Positions 55,455 to 64,000 of a DNA stretch of 64,000 bases are shown one piece after another. The stretch's first letter is position 1. Each line of letters starts with the position of its first letter. The stretch covers positions 66,492,823-66,556,822 of the forward strand of contig NC_080419.1 of NCBI RefSeq assembly GCF_029873635.1. The letters run 5' to 3'. A program made the translations under genes and the position numbers. The stretch is from Malania oleifera (taxonomy: Eukaryota > Streptophyta > Magnoliopsida > Santalales > Ximeniaceae). Under the pieces are notes generated by a model that was given only the letters and a program-made list of their open reading frames with translations, did no database searches and had not been told where the DNA came from.

Positions 55455-56597
55455 ATATCCAAACCTAAGAAGCGGAAACACATATCATGCAACCATTTAC
55501 ATATTTAATATGCAATACCAAAATTCTATTTTATACAGACCATGGTCACATAAAAATACCCCTCCAGCATCATCTACTCAAAAATACTCAACTCTGACAA
55601 AAACTCACCCTATAACCAGGGTGATCAAACAACTTTCTATCCGCGAGCCTGATCTGCTCGCCTAGCTGGCTCACCTGAAAAATGGTAAAGTAATGGGGTG
55701 AGTCGACGCTCAGTAAGTGGAACTAAGTTAAAAATACTTAAAAATAGTATTGAACTGTAATGCAATAAAACATCTGTAAAGCATATTTTCCTTTCACAAT
55801 TTAAGATATACTGTATTGTCTGTATTTTCTACCTTTCATACTGATAAAATCATACTATACTCATCATATACTATAAAACTGTATACATTTACATATATAC
55901 TTTATCCCTGGGACTCTGTACATCATGATTTGACCCCTCATGACAGGGTTGTGCGGCCTGTAGGTGGGACTCCATCTGGTCGGCCCTCCAGATAAGTCAA
56001 TATACTCTACACTACCTCAGCCCGACCAAACTGCATTCTCTCCTAGGCACGGGACTGGCTGCTACCTCATCTAACTGGCCTCTTCTACCTAGCGTACTGG
56101 GGAGCTGCATCCTCTTCAAGCATAGTTAGACGATACCCACACACTATCTGAGATATGTGGTTGCACTCTATCTGTATATAGCAACGGTACCGTGCTCTGT
56201 AAACTGTATTTGTACTGTATCTGTTTGTAATCTTTCCACAGGGATCTGATACTATATACATATATATTCTTTTACTGTATTCGACATGTTTCCAAAGTTA
56301 CCATAATGCTATCTTTCTGTACTGTAAATACTGTAATCTCTGTATACTATATCGGTAGCATCTTGATGCTACCCCAGTATCTCTGTCTATACACTCTGTT
56401 TTTATTCTCTGTATGTTATGGTAATAGGAACATGGCATACTATAACTCTGTATATACTGTTCTGTATAAAGCTGTGTTATAAATACTGATCTGAACATAA
56501 CAGAACTGTACACATGTACATATATATATATATATATATATCTGTATCGTGAAACTATTCATATAAAAGTTGTATATGCAGGTACATTTTTCTGTGA

Positions 56598-56629
<32 letters not shown>

Positions 56630-57144
56630 CTGTATATCTAGTCTAGTATGATTCATCATGAAAGCTGTATACATTTCTTCATTACATAAAAATCTACTCA
56701 GGCCACACATGTATTTAAACTCATATTCTATAAGAATTGTATAATGAACTGGTATAAATATGTGTTCATGAAATCTCTAATAGCAATATGAAAACTCCTA
56801 GCATAGCATATTTCCCTTACCTTAGTTTTGAAAAGCCCCTATAAAATTTTGGCTCTACACCCATTGGGTTCCTAGCTCAACATTCTGAAAACACAATCCC
56901 CCATAACAAAACATCAGTATTTTCTTACCTACAACATTTCTCATAACTGAGGGATAGGCAAATATTGAATAAAATGCCTTACCCTGAGATTGGGATGAAA
57001 TCCAACCCAACTTTTCCAGCAATCAGCTCCGGCAGACTTGCAAAGAATCTCGCCAGGAGCGTCGTGGTAGCCTCAGATCTTCGATCCGGCGAGAAACAGG
57101 CCCGGAAACGAAGAGAGAAGTGAGAGAGAGTCGTAGAGAGAGAG

Positions 57145-57194
<50 letters not shown>

Positions 57195-57553
57195 CGGATA
57201 AATGATAAAAATCTGAGTTTTTCCACTTTTAAACTGTGGCCTTCGTCGACGAGACACGTCATCTCGTCAACGAATCTTTCAATAAATTTGTCGACGAGTC
57301 CCTGTATTCGTCGACAGAATTCAGGATCCCTCATAACCCCTCTCGGTATTTTCTCGTCGACGAATTTCCTTATGTACTAGTCGACGAAGCCCTATATTCG
57401 TCGTTGAATTCTAGAAATTCCTTGAAATTATTATTATCGTTATTATCTTCAAAATGCGATGTCGTCGGCGAAGTCTACTGCCTCCTTCTGTTCCTGTTTC
57501 CATTTTTTCTCTCTCTTTAATATTTAAATATCAGTATTTTCTAGGTCGTTACG
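55379..57553 (-). repeat. Solo Tekay-type LTR inside pol of element D
   Basis: 2175 bp, low side TGTAATCACCTC, high side GGTCGTTACG (the terminal CA now CG), flanked by a perfect duplication. No internal region is present, so two LTRs recombined after insertion. It contains (AT)n at 55404-55452 and two more runs at 56519-56541 and 56606-56628, a GA tract (57120-57192), the GTCGAC array (57240-57475), the conserved hairpin block (55935-56175) and an intron-like segment. The open frames inside it are chance frames over GA/CT and array repeats. Confidence 0.92.
57240..57475 (-). promoter_or_regulatory. U3 GTCGAC array in the solo LTR
   Basis: TTCGTCGACGAGAC, TCTCGTCAACGAA, TTTGTCGACGAGT, TTCGTCGACAGAA, TCTCGTCGACGAA, TAGTCGACGAAG, TTCGTCGTTGAA and TCGTCGGCGAAG lie in 236 bp. 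In element order they precede the degenerate TATA position (minus-strand GTTTAAAAG, about 57224-57232) and the GA/CT tract. Confidence 0.6.
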
Positions 57554-57558
57554 CAAAG

Positions 57559-58955
57559 ATAAATCAATTATAGGAACTAAATGGGTGTTTAGAAATAAAA
57601 AGGATGAAAATGGAGTTGTTATAAGAAATAAAGCTAGGCTAGTGGCACAAGGGTATAATCAAGAAGAGGGAATTGATTATGATGAAACTTTTGCACCTGT
57701 GGCAAGGATGGAAGCTATTAGGATGCTTTTAGCTTATGCAGCCCATAAGGATTTTAAGTTATATCAAATGGATGTAAAGAGTGCATTTTTAAATGGATAT
57801 ATAAATGAAGAAGTGTATGTCAAACAACCTCCAGGTTTTGAAAATTCTAAAAATCCAAACCATGTATTCAAATTAACAAAGGCTCTTTATGGTTTGAAAC
57901 AAGCTCCAAGAGCTTGGTATGAGAGGTTAAGTAAAGTTTTACTTAAAAATGAATTTACAAGAGGAAAAGTTTAGAGTACCTTATTTATTAAATCCAAAAA
58001 CAAAGATATGCTAATAGTTCAAATATATGTGGATGATATTATATTTGGAGCAACAAATGAAGATCTATGTAAAGAATTTGCCACATGTATGCAAAAAGAA
58101 TTTGAGATGAGTATGATGGGGGAGTTAAATTATTTTCTAGGACTACAAATAAAGCAAGCTAAAAATTGAACTTTCATAAATCAAACTAAGTACATCAAGG
58201 ATATGCTCAAAAAGTTTGACATGGAACAGAGTAAACCTATAGGAAATCCTATGAGTACAACTTCAAGTCTTGATAGAGATGAAAGAGGAAAGCAAGTAGA
58301 CATCACGCACTATAGAGGAATTATTGGTAGCTTATTATATTTAACTGCTAGTAGACCGAATATTATGTTTAGTGTGTGTATGTGTGCCAAATTTCAATCA
58401 GCTCCCAAGGAATCACACTTAACAGCCGTCAAGAGAATTTTTAGGTACTTGGTAGGATCTCTTGATTTAGGGTTATGGTATCCAAAGGACATGGATTTTA
58501 ATATGATAAGTTATCCTGATGCTGATTCTCCCGGATGTAAGATTGATAGAAAGAATACAAGTGGCACATGTCACTTTCTAGGACAATCATTGGTGTCATG
58601 GTTTTCAAAGAAACAAAATAATATAGCTTTATCAACCTCCGAAGCTGAATATGTAGCAGCAGGAAGTTGTTGTGCACAAATCCTATATATGAAACAACAA
58701 TTAAAGGATTTTAATTTAGAATATAAAACAATTCCGATAAAGTGTGATAATACAAGTGCCATAAATATATCTAAAAATCCAATTTCACACTCAAGAACTA
58801 AGCATATAGATATAAGACATCATTTTTTGAGAGATCATGTACAAAAAGAAGATATCATTCTTAAATTTATAAATACAAGTGATCAATGGGCTGATATTTT
58901 TACAAAACCTTTAAGTGAAGAAAGATTTATACATATAGGAGGGAACTTGGGTTAA
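57559..58955 (+). pseudogene. Reverse transcriptase and RNase H of element D
   Basis: One frame: [80 protein letters not shown], a TAG at 57972, the catalytic YVDD at 58026-58037, a TGA near 58168 (KN*TFI) and then 250 clean codons (58203-58955). These carry MSTTSSLDRDERGK, RGIIGSLLYLTASRPNI, ESHLTAVKRIFRYL, the RNase H start SYPDADSPGCK (usually YSDADWAGC), LSTSEAEYVAAGSCCAQ, SRTKHIDIRHHFLRD and DIFTKPL. Two point stops and the solo LTR upstream disable it. Confidence 0.88.
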
Positions 58956-59343
58956 TCCATAGCAGAGAAATGTATTAGAAGTAAAATTCCAGAATTTATA
59001 TGCACTTCAGATGTCTGATGTTCATACCCCAGACATCTGAACACTGTACCAGAAGAGTTCAGATGACTAAACCTAGGACCTCAGATGTCTGAACTCATAC
59101 TGAATTTTAAACTTACTAGGTTTTTAATACTTCAGACATCTGTACTTATCTTCATACATCTGAAGTCACGAGATTTATATATTTTTAGCGAACTAAACCC
59201 TAACTTTAGACCTCTGAAGTTCCTCACTTCATTCATCGGAACTTCAAACTCTTCATCTTCCCTCACTTTCCCTTCACTCTGAAACCTCTACTCTACTCAG
59301 ATTCACAACACGACATCTAGGGTTTTTGAAAGTTTGTATCTCC
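58956..59343 (+). promoter_or_regulatory. Palindrome array and TATA-like box upstream of the extra ORF
   Basis: CTTCAGATGTCTGA (59005), CCAGACATCTGAAC (59029), TTCAGATGACT (59058), CTCAGATGTCTGAAC (59080), CTTCAGACATCTG (59130) and TTCATACATCTGAAG (59151) repeat the word of the LTR array. TTTATATATTTTTA (59174-59187) follows, then the ATG at 59344. The layout of word array, TATA and downstream reading frame copies that of the LTR promoter. That it works as an internal promoter is inference. Confidence 0.45.
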
Positions 59344-60663
59344 ATGCCTCGAATCAAGCAGACTGTGAACAAAAGTCCTTCCTCAGGGAGGGAAACCCAA
59401 AATATCGACAAATGGTTAGTTGCTTCTCGAGCTAGACTCCATTATCAAAATTCCTTGATTTCTGTAGAACCAATCTTAGGTAAAGTCTTGGATGTATCAT
59501 TTTTTGTCACTGAATTTCTGGTTAGCCTTACCTTGTTTCGTGATATTGGATGGTATGACTTTATCACTCAACAACCCTATGGTTGTTTTCCTCATTTAGT
59601 CAAAATCTTCTATGCAAATATGCAATATGAACATGGGATTTTCTCTTCAGAAGTTAAAGGAAAGAAAATACTATTGAATTCTGAAATATTATCTCCCATT
59701 TTCAAAATTACTCCAGGAGATTTTAATAATCCTGTGTTTGCTCAGTCTTGGATCCTAGAACAAGGATTCAATCCCACAGAATTTCTTCCTATGATTATGG
59801 AACATGAGCCTGTTTATTTTGCACATCCTCTACTGTACAAGCAATTGAATTTAAAAGGCCAAATTCTTCATAAGTTAGTTTCAAATAATATCTTCCCAAA
59901 ACAAGGCTCTTTTGATCATGTTTCTTATATTGAATGCTTTGTTCTTTGGTGTCTACTTAAAGGCAAGAAATTAAATTTGGCTAGTTTGATTGTTCATTGG
60001 ATGTGGACCAAGTTGGAATCAAATCGAGTTATTCTTCCTTATGGAGGAATTCTTACTCTCCTCTTTACTCAACTTAACATTACCAATGTTTCTGAGTTTT
60101 TCATAAAAAGGACTCGATATGATCTTTTTAATGAAACTTCTCTCAAACAAATGGGATATGATAAGGAAAGCTCCAGATGGTATTTGAAAGCTGCAAAGAC
60201 TACACATGCACCACCTGCATCTGCAGCAGCTTCAGCTTCAGCCTCAGCCTCAACCTCTGCTCCAGTATCAACAGCTGCTCAATCCTCTTCCACACAAGAA
60301 CTTGGCTCATCTCCAGAAGCACCTTCTTGGTTCTTATCATTTCAACAAGATTTTTCTAGTTTCTCTTCTGAAGTACGCACTGGTCTTCAGAATATCAAAG
60401 AAAAGGTCACATCACTTGACAAACGGGTCACTCATATGGAAAAATACCATGCCAAATCCTCTAAAAGCAGTGATCCCATGGACATTAGCTTTGCTCCTCA
60501 GAGTGGAGATGATGATGCTAGTGATGATGATGATGATGATGCTTCTACAGAAAAAGAAGGAAATTCTGAAGATGAAGGTGATAAAGGAAATACTAAAGAA
60601 GAAGGGACTCGAGAAGAAGGAGCAAAAGAAGAGAAAGGAGATGGCTCTGAAGAAGAAGACTAG
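59344..60663 (+). CDS. Extra 3' ORF of SIRE-like element; 'putative plant transposon protein' domain-like, 439 codons
   Basis: I start at ATG 59344 (MPRIKQTVNKSPSSG). The open frame reaches back to 59326, but only through a TTG. The frame is unbroken, unlike all pol parts in this window. Residues about 20-285 form a globular region (IDKWLVASRARLHYQNSLI, RDIGWYDFITQQPYG, LVKIFYANMQYEHG, SSEVKGKKILLNSEIL, VLWCLLKGKKLNLASLIVHWM) whose layout recalls the domain called 'putative plant transposon protein' in plant mobile elements. Then follow an Ala/Ser/Thr-rich linker, a predicted coiled coil (LQNIKEKVTSLDKRVTHMEKYHAK) and a strongly acidic tail (DDDASDDDDDD, then Glu/Lys-rich). I see no signal peptide and no certain membrane segment, so a classic env role is not supported. 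Function unknown; perhaps a nucleic-acid or particle-associated accessory protein. Confidence 0.75.
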   Translation: MPRIKQTVNKSPSSGRETQNIDKWLVASRARLHYQNSLISVEPILGKVLDVSFFVTEFLVSLTLFRDIGWYDFITQQPYGCFPHLVKIFYANMQYEHGIFSSEVKGKKILLNSEILSPIFKITPGDFNNPVFAQSWILEQGFNPTEFLPMIMEHEPVYFAHPLLYKQLNLKGQILHKLVSNNIFPKQGSFDHVSYIECFVLWCLLKGKKLNLASLIVHWMWTKLESNRVILPYGGILTLLFTQLNITNVSEFFIKRTRYDLFNETSLKQMGYDKESSRWYLKAAKTTHAPPASAAASASASASTSAPVSTAAQSSSTQELGSSPEAPSWFLSFQQDFSSFSSEVRTGLQNIKEKVTSLDKRVTHMEKYHAKSSKSSDPMDISFAPQSGDDDASDDDDDDASTEKEGNSEDEGDKGNTKEEGTREEGAKEEKGDGSEEED

Positions 60664-61342
60664 AAAAGCTAGATGTTCTCTAGTTTAGGTTCCTATGTAA
60701 CTTTTTGTTTAAGAGAATCACAACTTATGTATCTTAAATTATTTGTACTCCTGCTACAATGTAACTTTTTGTTGTATGGAACATATATATATTATCTCTT
60801 TAGAGAATGACTTTTGATGGTTCTTTATAATTGACTTATTCTTTTTGAATAATGCCAAAGGGGGAGAAAGAGTAGTGCTTAGTAAAGATAAAAACTGAAA
60901 GTAAATGGATTATGAAAAAGCACATGTGAACTTAAGAAAAAGTACATGTGAACTTAAGTAAAAGTACATGTGAACTTAAAAAAAAAAAAAAAAAGATAGT
61001 TTCAAGCTAAATGAAAAATGCTATATGTGAACTTGATCTTGCTAAATGAACTACAAACATATATGTGAATTTGATCTTGATGAATAAAATTTGATCTTGA
61101 TGGATAAACTGCAACATATTTTGATGACCCATTTGTGAACTTGATTATGAATATATGTGAATTTACATGAGAATCTGGTTCTTGGTTATATATGAACTAC
61201 ATGGATATATGAACTTAAAATTTTATATGGTTTTTAGGAAGGGTGAATATTTTTTTTTTAACTTGCTTGTTAATGTTCATAGTAAGGGGGAGTAATTCAT
61301 TTTACATAAATCTTTTATCCTTACTCCTTGTTTGTCATCATC
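60664..61342 (+). other. 3' untranslated region of element D
   Basis: AT-rich, no supported gene. It contains a tandem repeat (60914-60979) and many scattered ATGTGAACTTGAT words to about 61210. Confidence 0.7.
60914..60979 (+). repeat. Tandem repeat, 20-21 bp unit with ACATGTGAACTTAA
   Basis: Three head-to-tail copies of AAAAAGTACATGTGAACTTAA with one or two changes. Looser copies (TATGTGAACTTGATCTTG) follow to about 61150. Confidence 0.85.
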
Positions 61343-61357
61343 AAAAAAGGGGGAGAT
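61343..61357 (+). other. Polypurine tract of element D
   Basis: AAAAAAGGGGGAGAT directly before TGTTGGCC. It is typical of SIRE-like elements. Confidence 0.9.
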
Positions 61358-63018
61358 TGTTGGCCTAACAAGGTCTTTCAATTGGTTTTGGTGATAACAA
61401 ACAAAGGATGATTTAACTTGAAAAAAGGTTGAGTTTTGGTGTTTCTAGAAATATGGATCAAGTGTGGTTCAACGCAAAGTTCAAATATAGCCCAACTCAA
61501 ACAAATTGTTCAAAGAATCTCAAAAGCAAAGAGAACTTAAGCATGAAGGCTTAAGAAACATATTTGTAAGTATTTTAAAAGGCAAAATATCATTTGAAAT
61601 ATATTTTGAAGCTTTTTGAAAGAGATTATAAATATTTAAAGACCTATTTAAATATATTAAATTGAGTTTTTATAAAGATCATGGGAGAGTAAACTAGTTT
61701 TAAAGAAAGACATTTTTTAAAACAGATTTTTAATAGTTCAAATGACTGAACTTTAAGTTCATACATCTGAAGAATTACTTCAGACGTCTGAAGATTAAGT
61801 GCAGACGTCTAAAGAATTTACATAACAGGCAGAGAGTTTCAGTAGCCCGACATCTAAACCTGCAAACTCAGACGTCTGAACCCTGACTTCATACATTTGA
61901 CCCTGTATCCAATTCTATTTATTAAGGGTTTCAGGAACTTCAGACGTCTGACCTCGACTCTTCAAACGTCTAAACACTGTTCAACGGGCAAAAATTTTAA
62001 AACTCTTATTTTTAAATTGTAGCCGTTTGAAACCCAAATTTTCTAACATCTTGGAAAATTTTTTAAGGAAACTCTTGCAACAAGGAAACCAAGCATTAAA
62101 ATTCTCTTAAAGCTCTCTTGCTCTCAAAATCTCTTTTACTCAATCTCTTGCAAAGCTAAAAGTATTGTTGTTCTGATCTTTTATTCATCAAATCCTGAAG
62201 AATTACTAATTTCTCATCTGGAGAAAAGGATTTTGATGAATTCTTTGAAAAGCTTGAAAATTTTATTTCATTCTTGATATTTTATCTTTTGAAGTACATA
62301 GTTTTGATTTGTACTAATCTGCTATTTGTGTGAGCTTCCCTTATACACCAGATTTTGATATTTCTCTTATAGATTTTAAACGATTCCAGGCTGTTGGAAC
62401 GTTGACCAAACAAGGGCATATTGTTTGGAGAAGGCGGGCTCTAGCCTTGACTAAAGGAGTGGTTGTAAACAGGCATTGTTCCAGCCGGCAACGAAACTGC
62501 TATTGTGGAATCCTTTGGTATTTTGCCAAGGACGAGGACCTAGGCTGTGTTGAAGCCGAACCTCGTAAAAATCTTGTGTCTTTCTCTCTATTTTACATAC
62601 TATACTTGCTGTGTTGTATAATTTCAAAGTGCAGGTTACAAGTTCCAAAGAGAAAGAAACAAAGACTCTTGGTATTTAGAGAGTACGTTTCAATTAACCG
62701 TTTGCGGAAACCCAAAGGGGGAGTACGTTGGTTAATCTGCGGAAATCTTAATCAAGAGAAGCGCATACTAAAAGCTAATTCAAAGAAGGTGATAAATATT
62801 CACAGGGAAATCAAAAAAAGCAAAATTATCCTTGATTAAGTGATTGAATTATTTTAGCTTTATTGATTGTCTTGTTCATTTAAATTACAAGTATTCTAAA
62901 GTGTGCTTATAAATTATCTGTTGTGCATTCTTTAGTATCTTAAAAAAAAAAGATTAAATATCATCAAATTAAAAAGATTCCAATTCACCCCCCTCTTGGG
63001 AAGCTATTCCTAATTTCA
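61358..63018 (+). repeat. 3' LTR of element D (TATA region deleted)
   Basis: 1661 bp, ends as in the partner. The palindrome array is shorter (about 61735-61980). At 62090/62091 the 50 bp equivalent to 50926-50975, with TATAAATA, are missing. Near 62338 it has about 29 bp (ATACACCAGATTTTGATATT region) that the 5' LTR lacks. The open frame 62330-62839 lies inside the LTR and is not a gene. Confidence 0.92.
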
Positions 63019-64000
63019 TACAATTTCCATATTATTATGTTTTATAGTATCTAAACAGGAATATGTATACGAGACCTTATCATATCAGTACATAAATAAT
63101 AAAGTTTTCATGTTGATATGATTTATATTATTATGCAGACATATATTTTATTAGATTTTACAAGAGTATGAATTACGGTGTTTATACAGATAGATATTTT
63201 ACAGCATATGTAGATTATCATGATTTTCCAAAATACTGAAACCATAACACTATGTTATTACAATTTACACAACTCGGATAATACAGAATTTTAAAATCAA
63301 TTTCCAATATTATGGATATTTTCCATAACACTATGGTATTATAGTTTACACAGTACAGATATTACAGTACATGCAGGATTAGCTTTCAGTGTTATGGTTA
63401 TTTTGGAATCATGATGAAACACCAAGATAATTATGCATATTAGTACTATATAGTATCAAACGCTGATGAATCAGTTCAGTAAATATTCAGTTATCAGAGC
63501 ACAGTACCGTTGCTATTACAAGATCAGAGTGCAACCACACTTCTTAGATAGTGTGTGGAAGGTTTCCGTCAACCATGCCTGGAGGGATTGCAGACTCCCT
63601 AGAAGACTGGGTTGAGGTGACCGGTTTGACAAGGTAGTTACCAGTTCCGTGTCTAGGAGAGGTTGTAGTTTGGTTAGGTTGAGGTTTGGTAGAGTTATAG
63701 TTAACTTACCTGGTAAGCCAACCAGAATTAAGTCTCGCCTACAGGCCACACAACCCTATCATGAGGGGTTAAATCATGACATACAGTTTTTTAAGGTAAA
63801 TAACTCAGTTATGTATATGTATACAGATTTACAGAATATCAACAAATATAGTATGATACTAGAAGTATGAAAAAGTAGAAAACTCAGATAATGCAGTTAT
63901 ACCTTAAACTATGATAGATGTAAGTTATATTGTATATTGTTTTACCAGCTTTTACAGTTTCAGATATTGTCACTATAGTATTTATGAAACTCAGTCGCCA

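Larger units (their letters stand above)
50080..63018 (+). mobile_element. Ty1/copia SIRE/Maximus-like element D with extra 3' ORF
   Basis: 12.9 kb including an inserted solo LTR. Order: 5' LTR (50080-51881), primer site, gag (51938-53614), protease and integrase (53741-55305), RT and RNase H (57559-58955), an additional reading frame (59344-60663), a long 3' untranslated region, polypurine tract and 3' LTR (61358-63018). Large size, LTRs over 1.6 kb, a long Gag with two zinc knuckles, gag and pol in one frame with stops between, and an extra frame before the 3' LTR all fit the SIRE/Maximus lineage, some members of which carry env-like frames. Pol is broken, while the extra frame is clean. 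Confidence 0.9.
49071..64000 (+). mobile_element. Ty3/gypsy Tekay-type LTR of element E (runs off the right edge)
   Basis: Two halves, 49071-50079 and 63024-64000, form one plus-strand LTR split by element D. It starts TGCAGTAACCCG (TGTAATGACCC in B). It shows the GTCGAC array (49156-49325), TATATATAG (49341-49349), a CT tract, a donor-like GTAAGT, GGTAAGGGAAATATGCTATG (about 49897), the conserved hairpin block (63490-63790), and at the window edge AACTCAGTCGCCA, the counterpart of B at about 39244-39257. Roughly 340 bp of LTR by comparison with B, plus any internal region, lie outside. A solo LTR is equally possible. Confidence 0.85.

Noticed and set aside
59326..59343. TTG at 59326 as start of the extra ORF
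   Set aside because: Plant nuclear genes start at ATG in nearly all cases. ATG 59344 is in the same frame six codons later.
59344..60663. Classical env glycoprotein for the extra ORF
   Set aside because: No signal peptide, no clear membrane anchor and a highly acidic charged C-terminus. Hydrophobic stretches look like those of a folded globular domain.
62330..62839. 169-codon frame near the end of element D
   Set aside because: It lies fully inside the 3' LTR. The matching 5' LTR region (51214-51690) has a shorter, interrupted frame, and the translation resembles nothing known.
1..64000. Search for host protein genes, tRNA or rRNA genes
   Set aside because: All supported coding text belongs to retrotransposons. 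I saw no tRNA cloverleaf, rRNA or exon series, though short diverged exons could escape reading by eye.

Overview
The window is a flowering-plant genomic segment made almost entirely of nested LTR retrotransposons. I see no host gene, tRNA, rRNA or CRISPR array. The lineages (Ty3/gypsy chromovirus Tekay/Del with a C-terminal chromodomain, Athila with a tRNA-Asp primer site, Ty1/copia SIRE/Maximus-like and Tork/Tnt1-like) and the AT-rich DNA point to a repeat-rich angiosperm chromosome. The species cannot be named from the sequence.

Layout. (1) 1-19936: a minus-strand Ty1/copia element (G) supplies a 5' LTR (19177-19936), primer site, long leader and the first 36 gag codons (1-109). Its leader is split by a minus-strand Tekay element (A, 386-17916, target duplication ATAGT/ATAGC). 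A is itself split near its gag-protease border by a plus-strand Athila element (6280-14130) that has lost RT, RNase H and the integrase core: a three-level nest. (2) 19937-21507 and 26848-28492 (resuming 36946-37477) are old SIRE-like LTR or LARD-type repeats, partly in inverted orientation. They hold a Tork/Tnt1-like copia (H, 21513-26842, duplication TGATT) and a minus-strand Tekay (C, 28493-36940, duplication CTTTA). (3) 37484-46468 is a plus-strand Tekay (B) with an unusually long 5' end. (4) 46475-49070 is a minus-strand SIRE-like fragment (F): gag start, primer site, and an LTR piece separated from a second LTR copy by a Tat/Athila-type protease fragment. (5) 49071-64000 is the LTR of a further plus-strand Tekay (E, running off the window), split by a 12.9 kb plus-strand SIRE-like copia (D, 50080-63018, duplication TACAA). 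D is itself split in pol by a solo Tekay LTR (55379-57553, duplication CAAAG).

Coding state. Every gag-pol is broken by stops and frameshifts, and four of the five integrases examined have lost a catalytic residue. Many stops are CAG or TGG changed to TAG, creating CTAG, as expected from deamination of methylated CHG sites. The main exception is a clean 439-codon reading frame (59344-60663) between pol and the 3' LTR of D. It resembles the 'putative plant transposon protein' domain and lies behind a motif array plus TATA-like sequence built like the LTR promoter.

The most interesting signals are regulatory. Three unrelated LTR families each carry their own short palindromic word, repeated just upstream of the TATA box. 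The Tekay LTRs also share a GT...AG segment of roughly 100-190 bp that looks like a leader intron.
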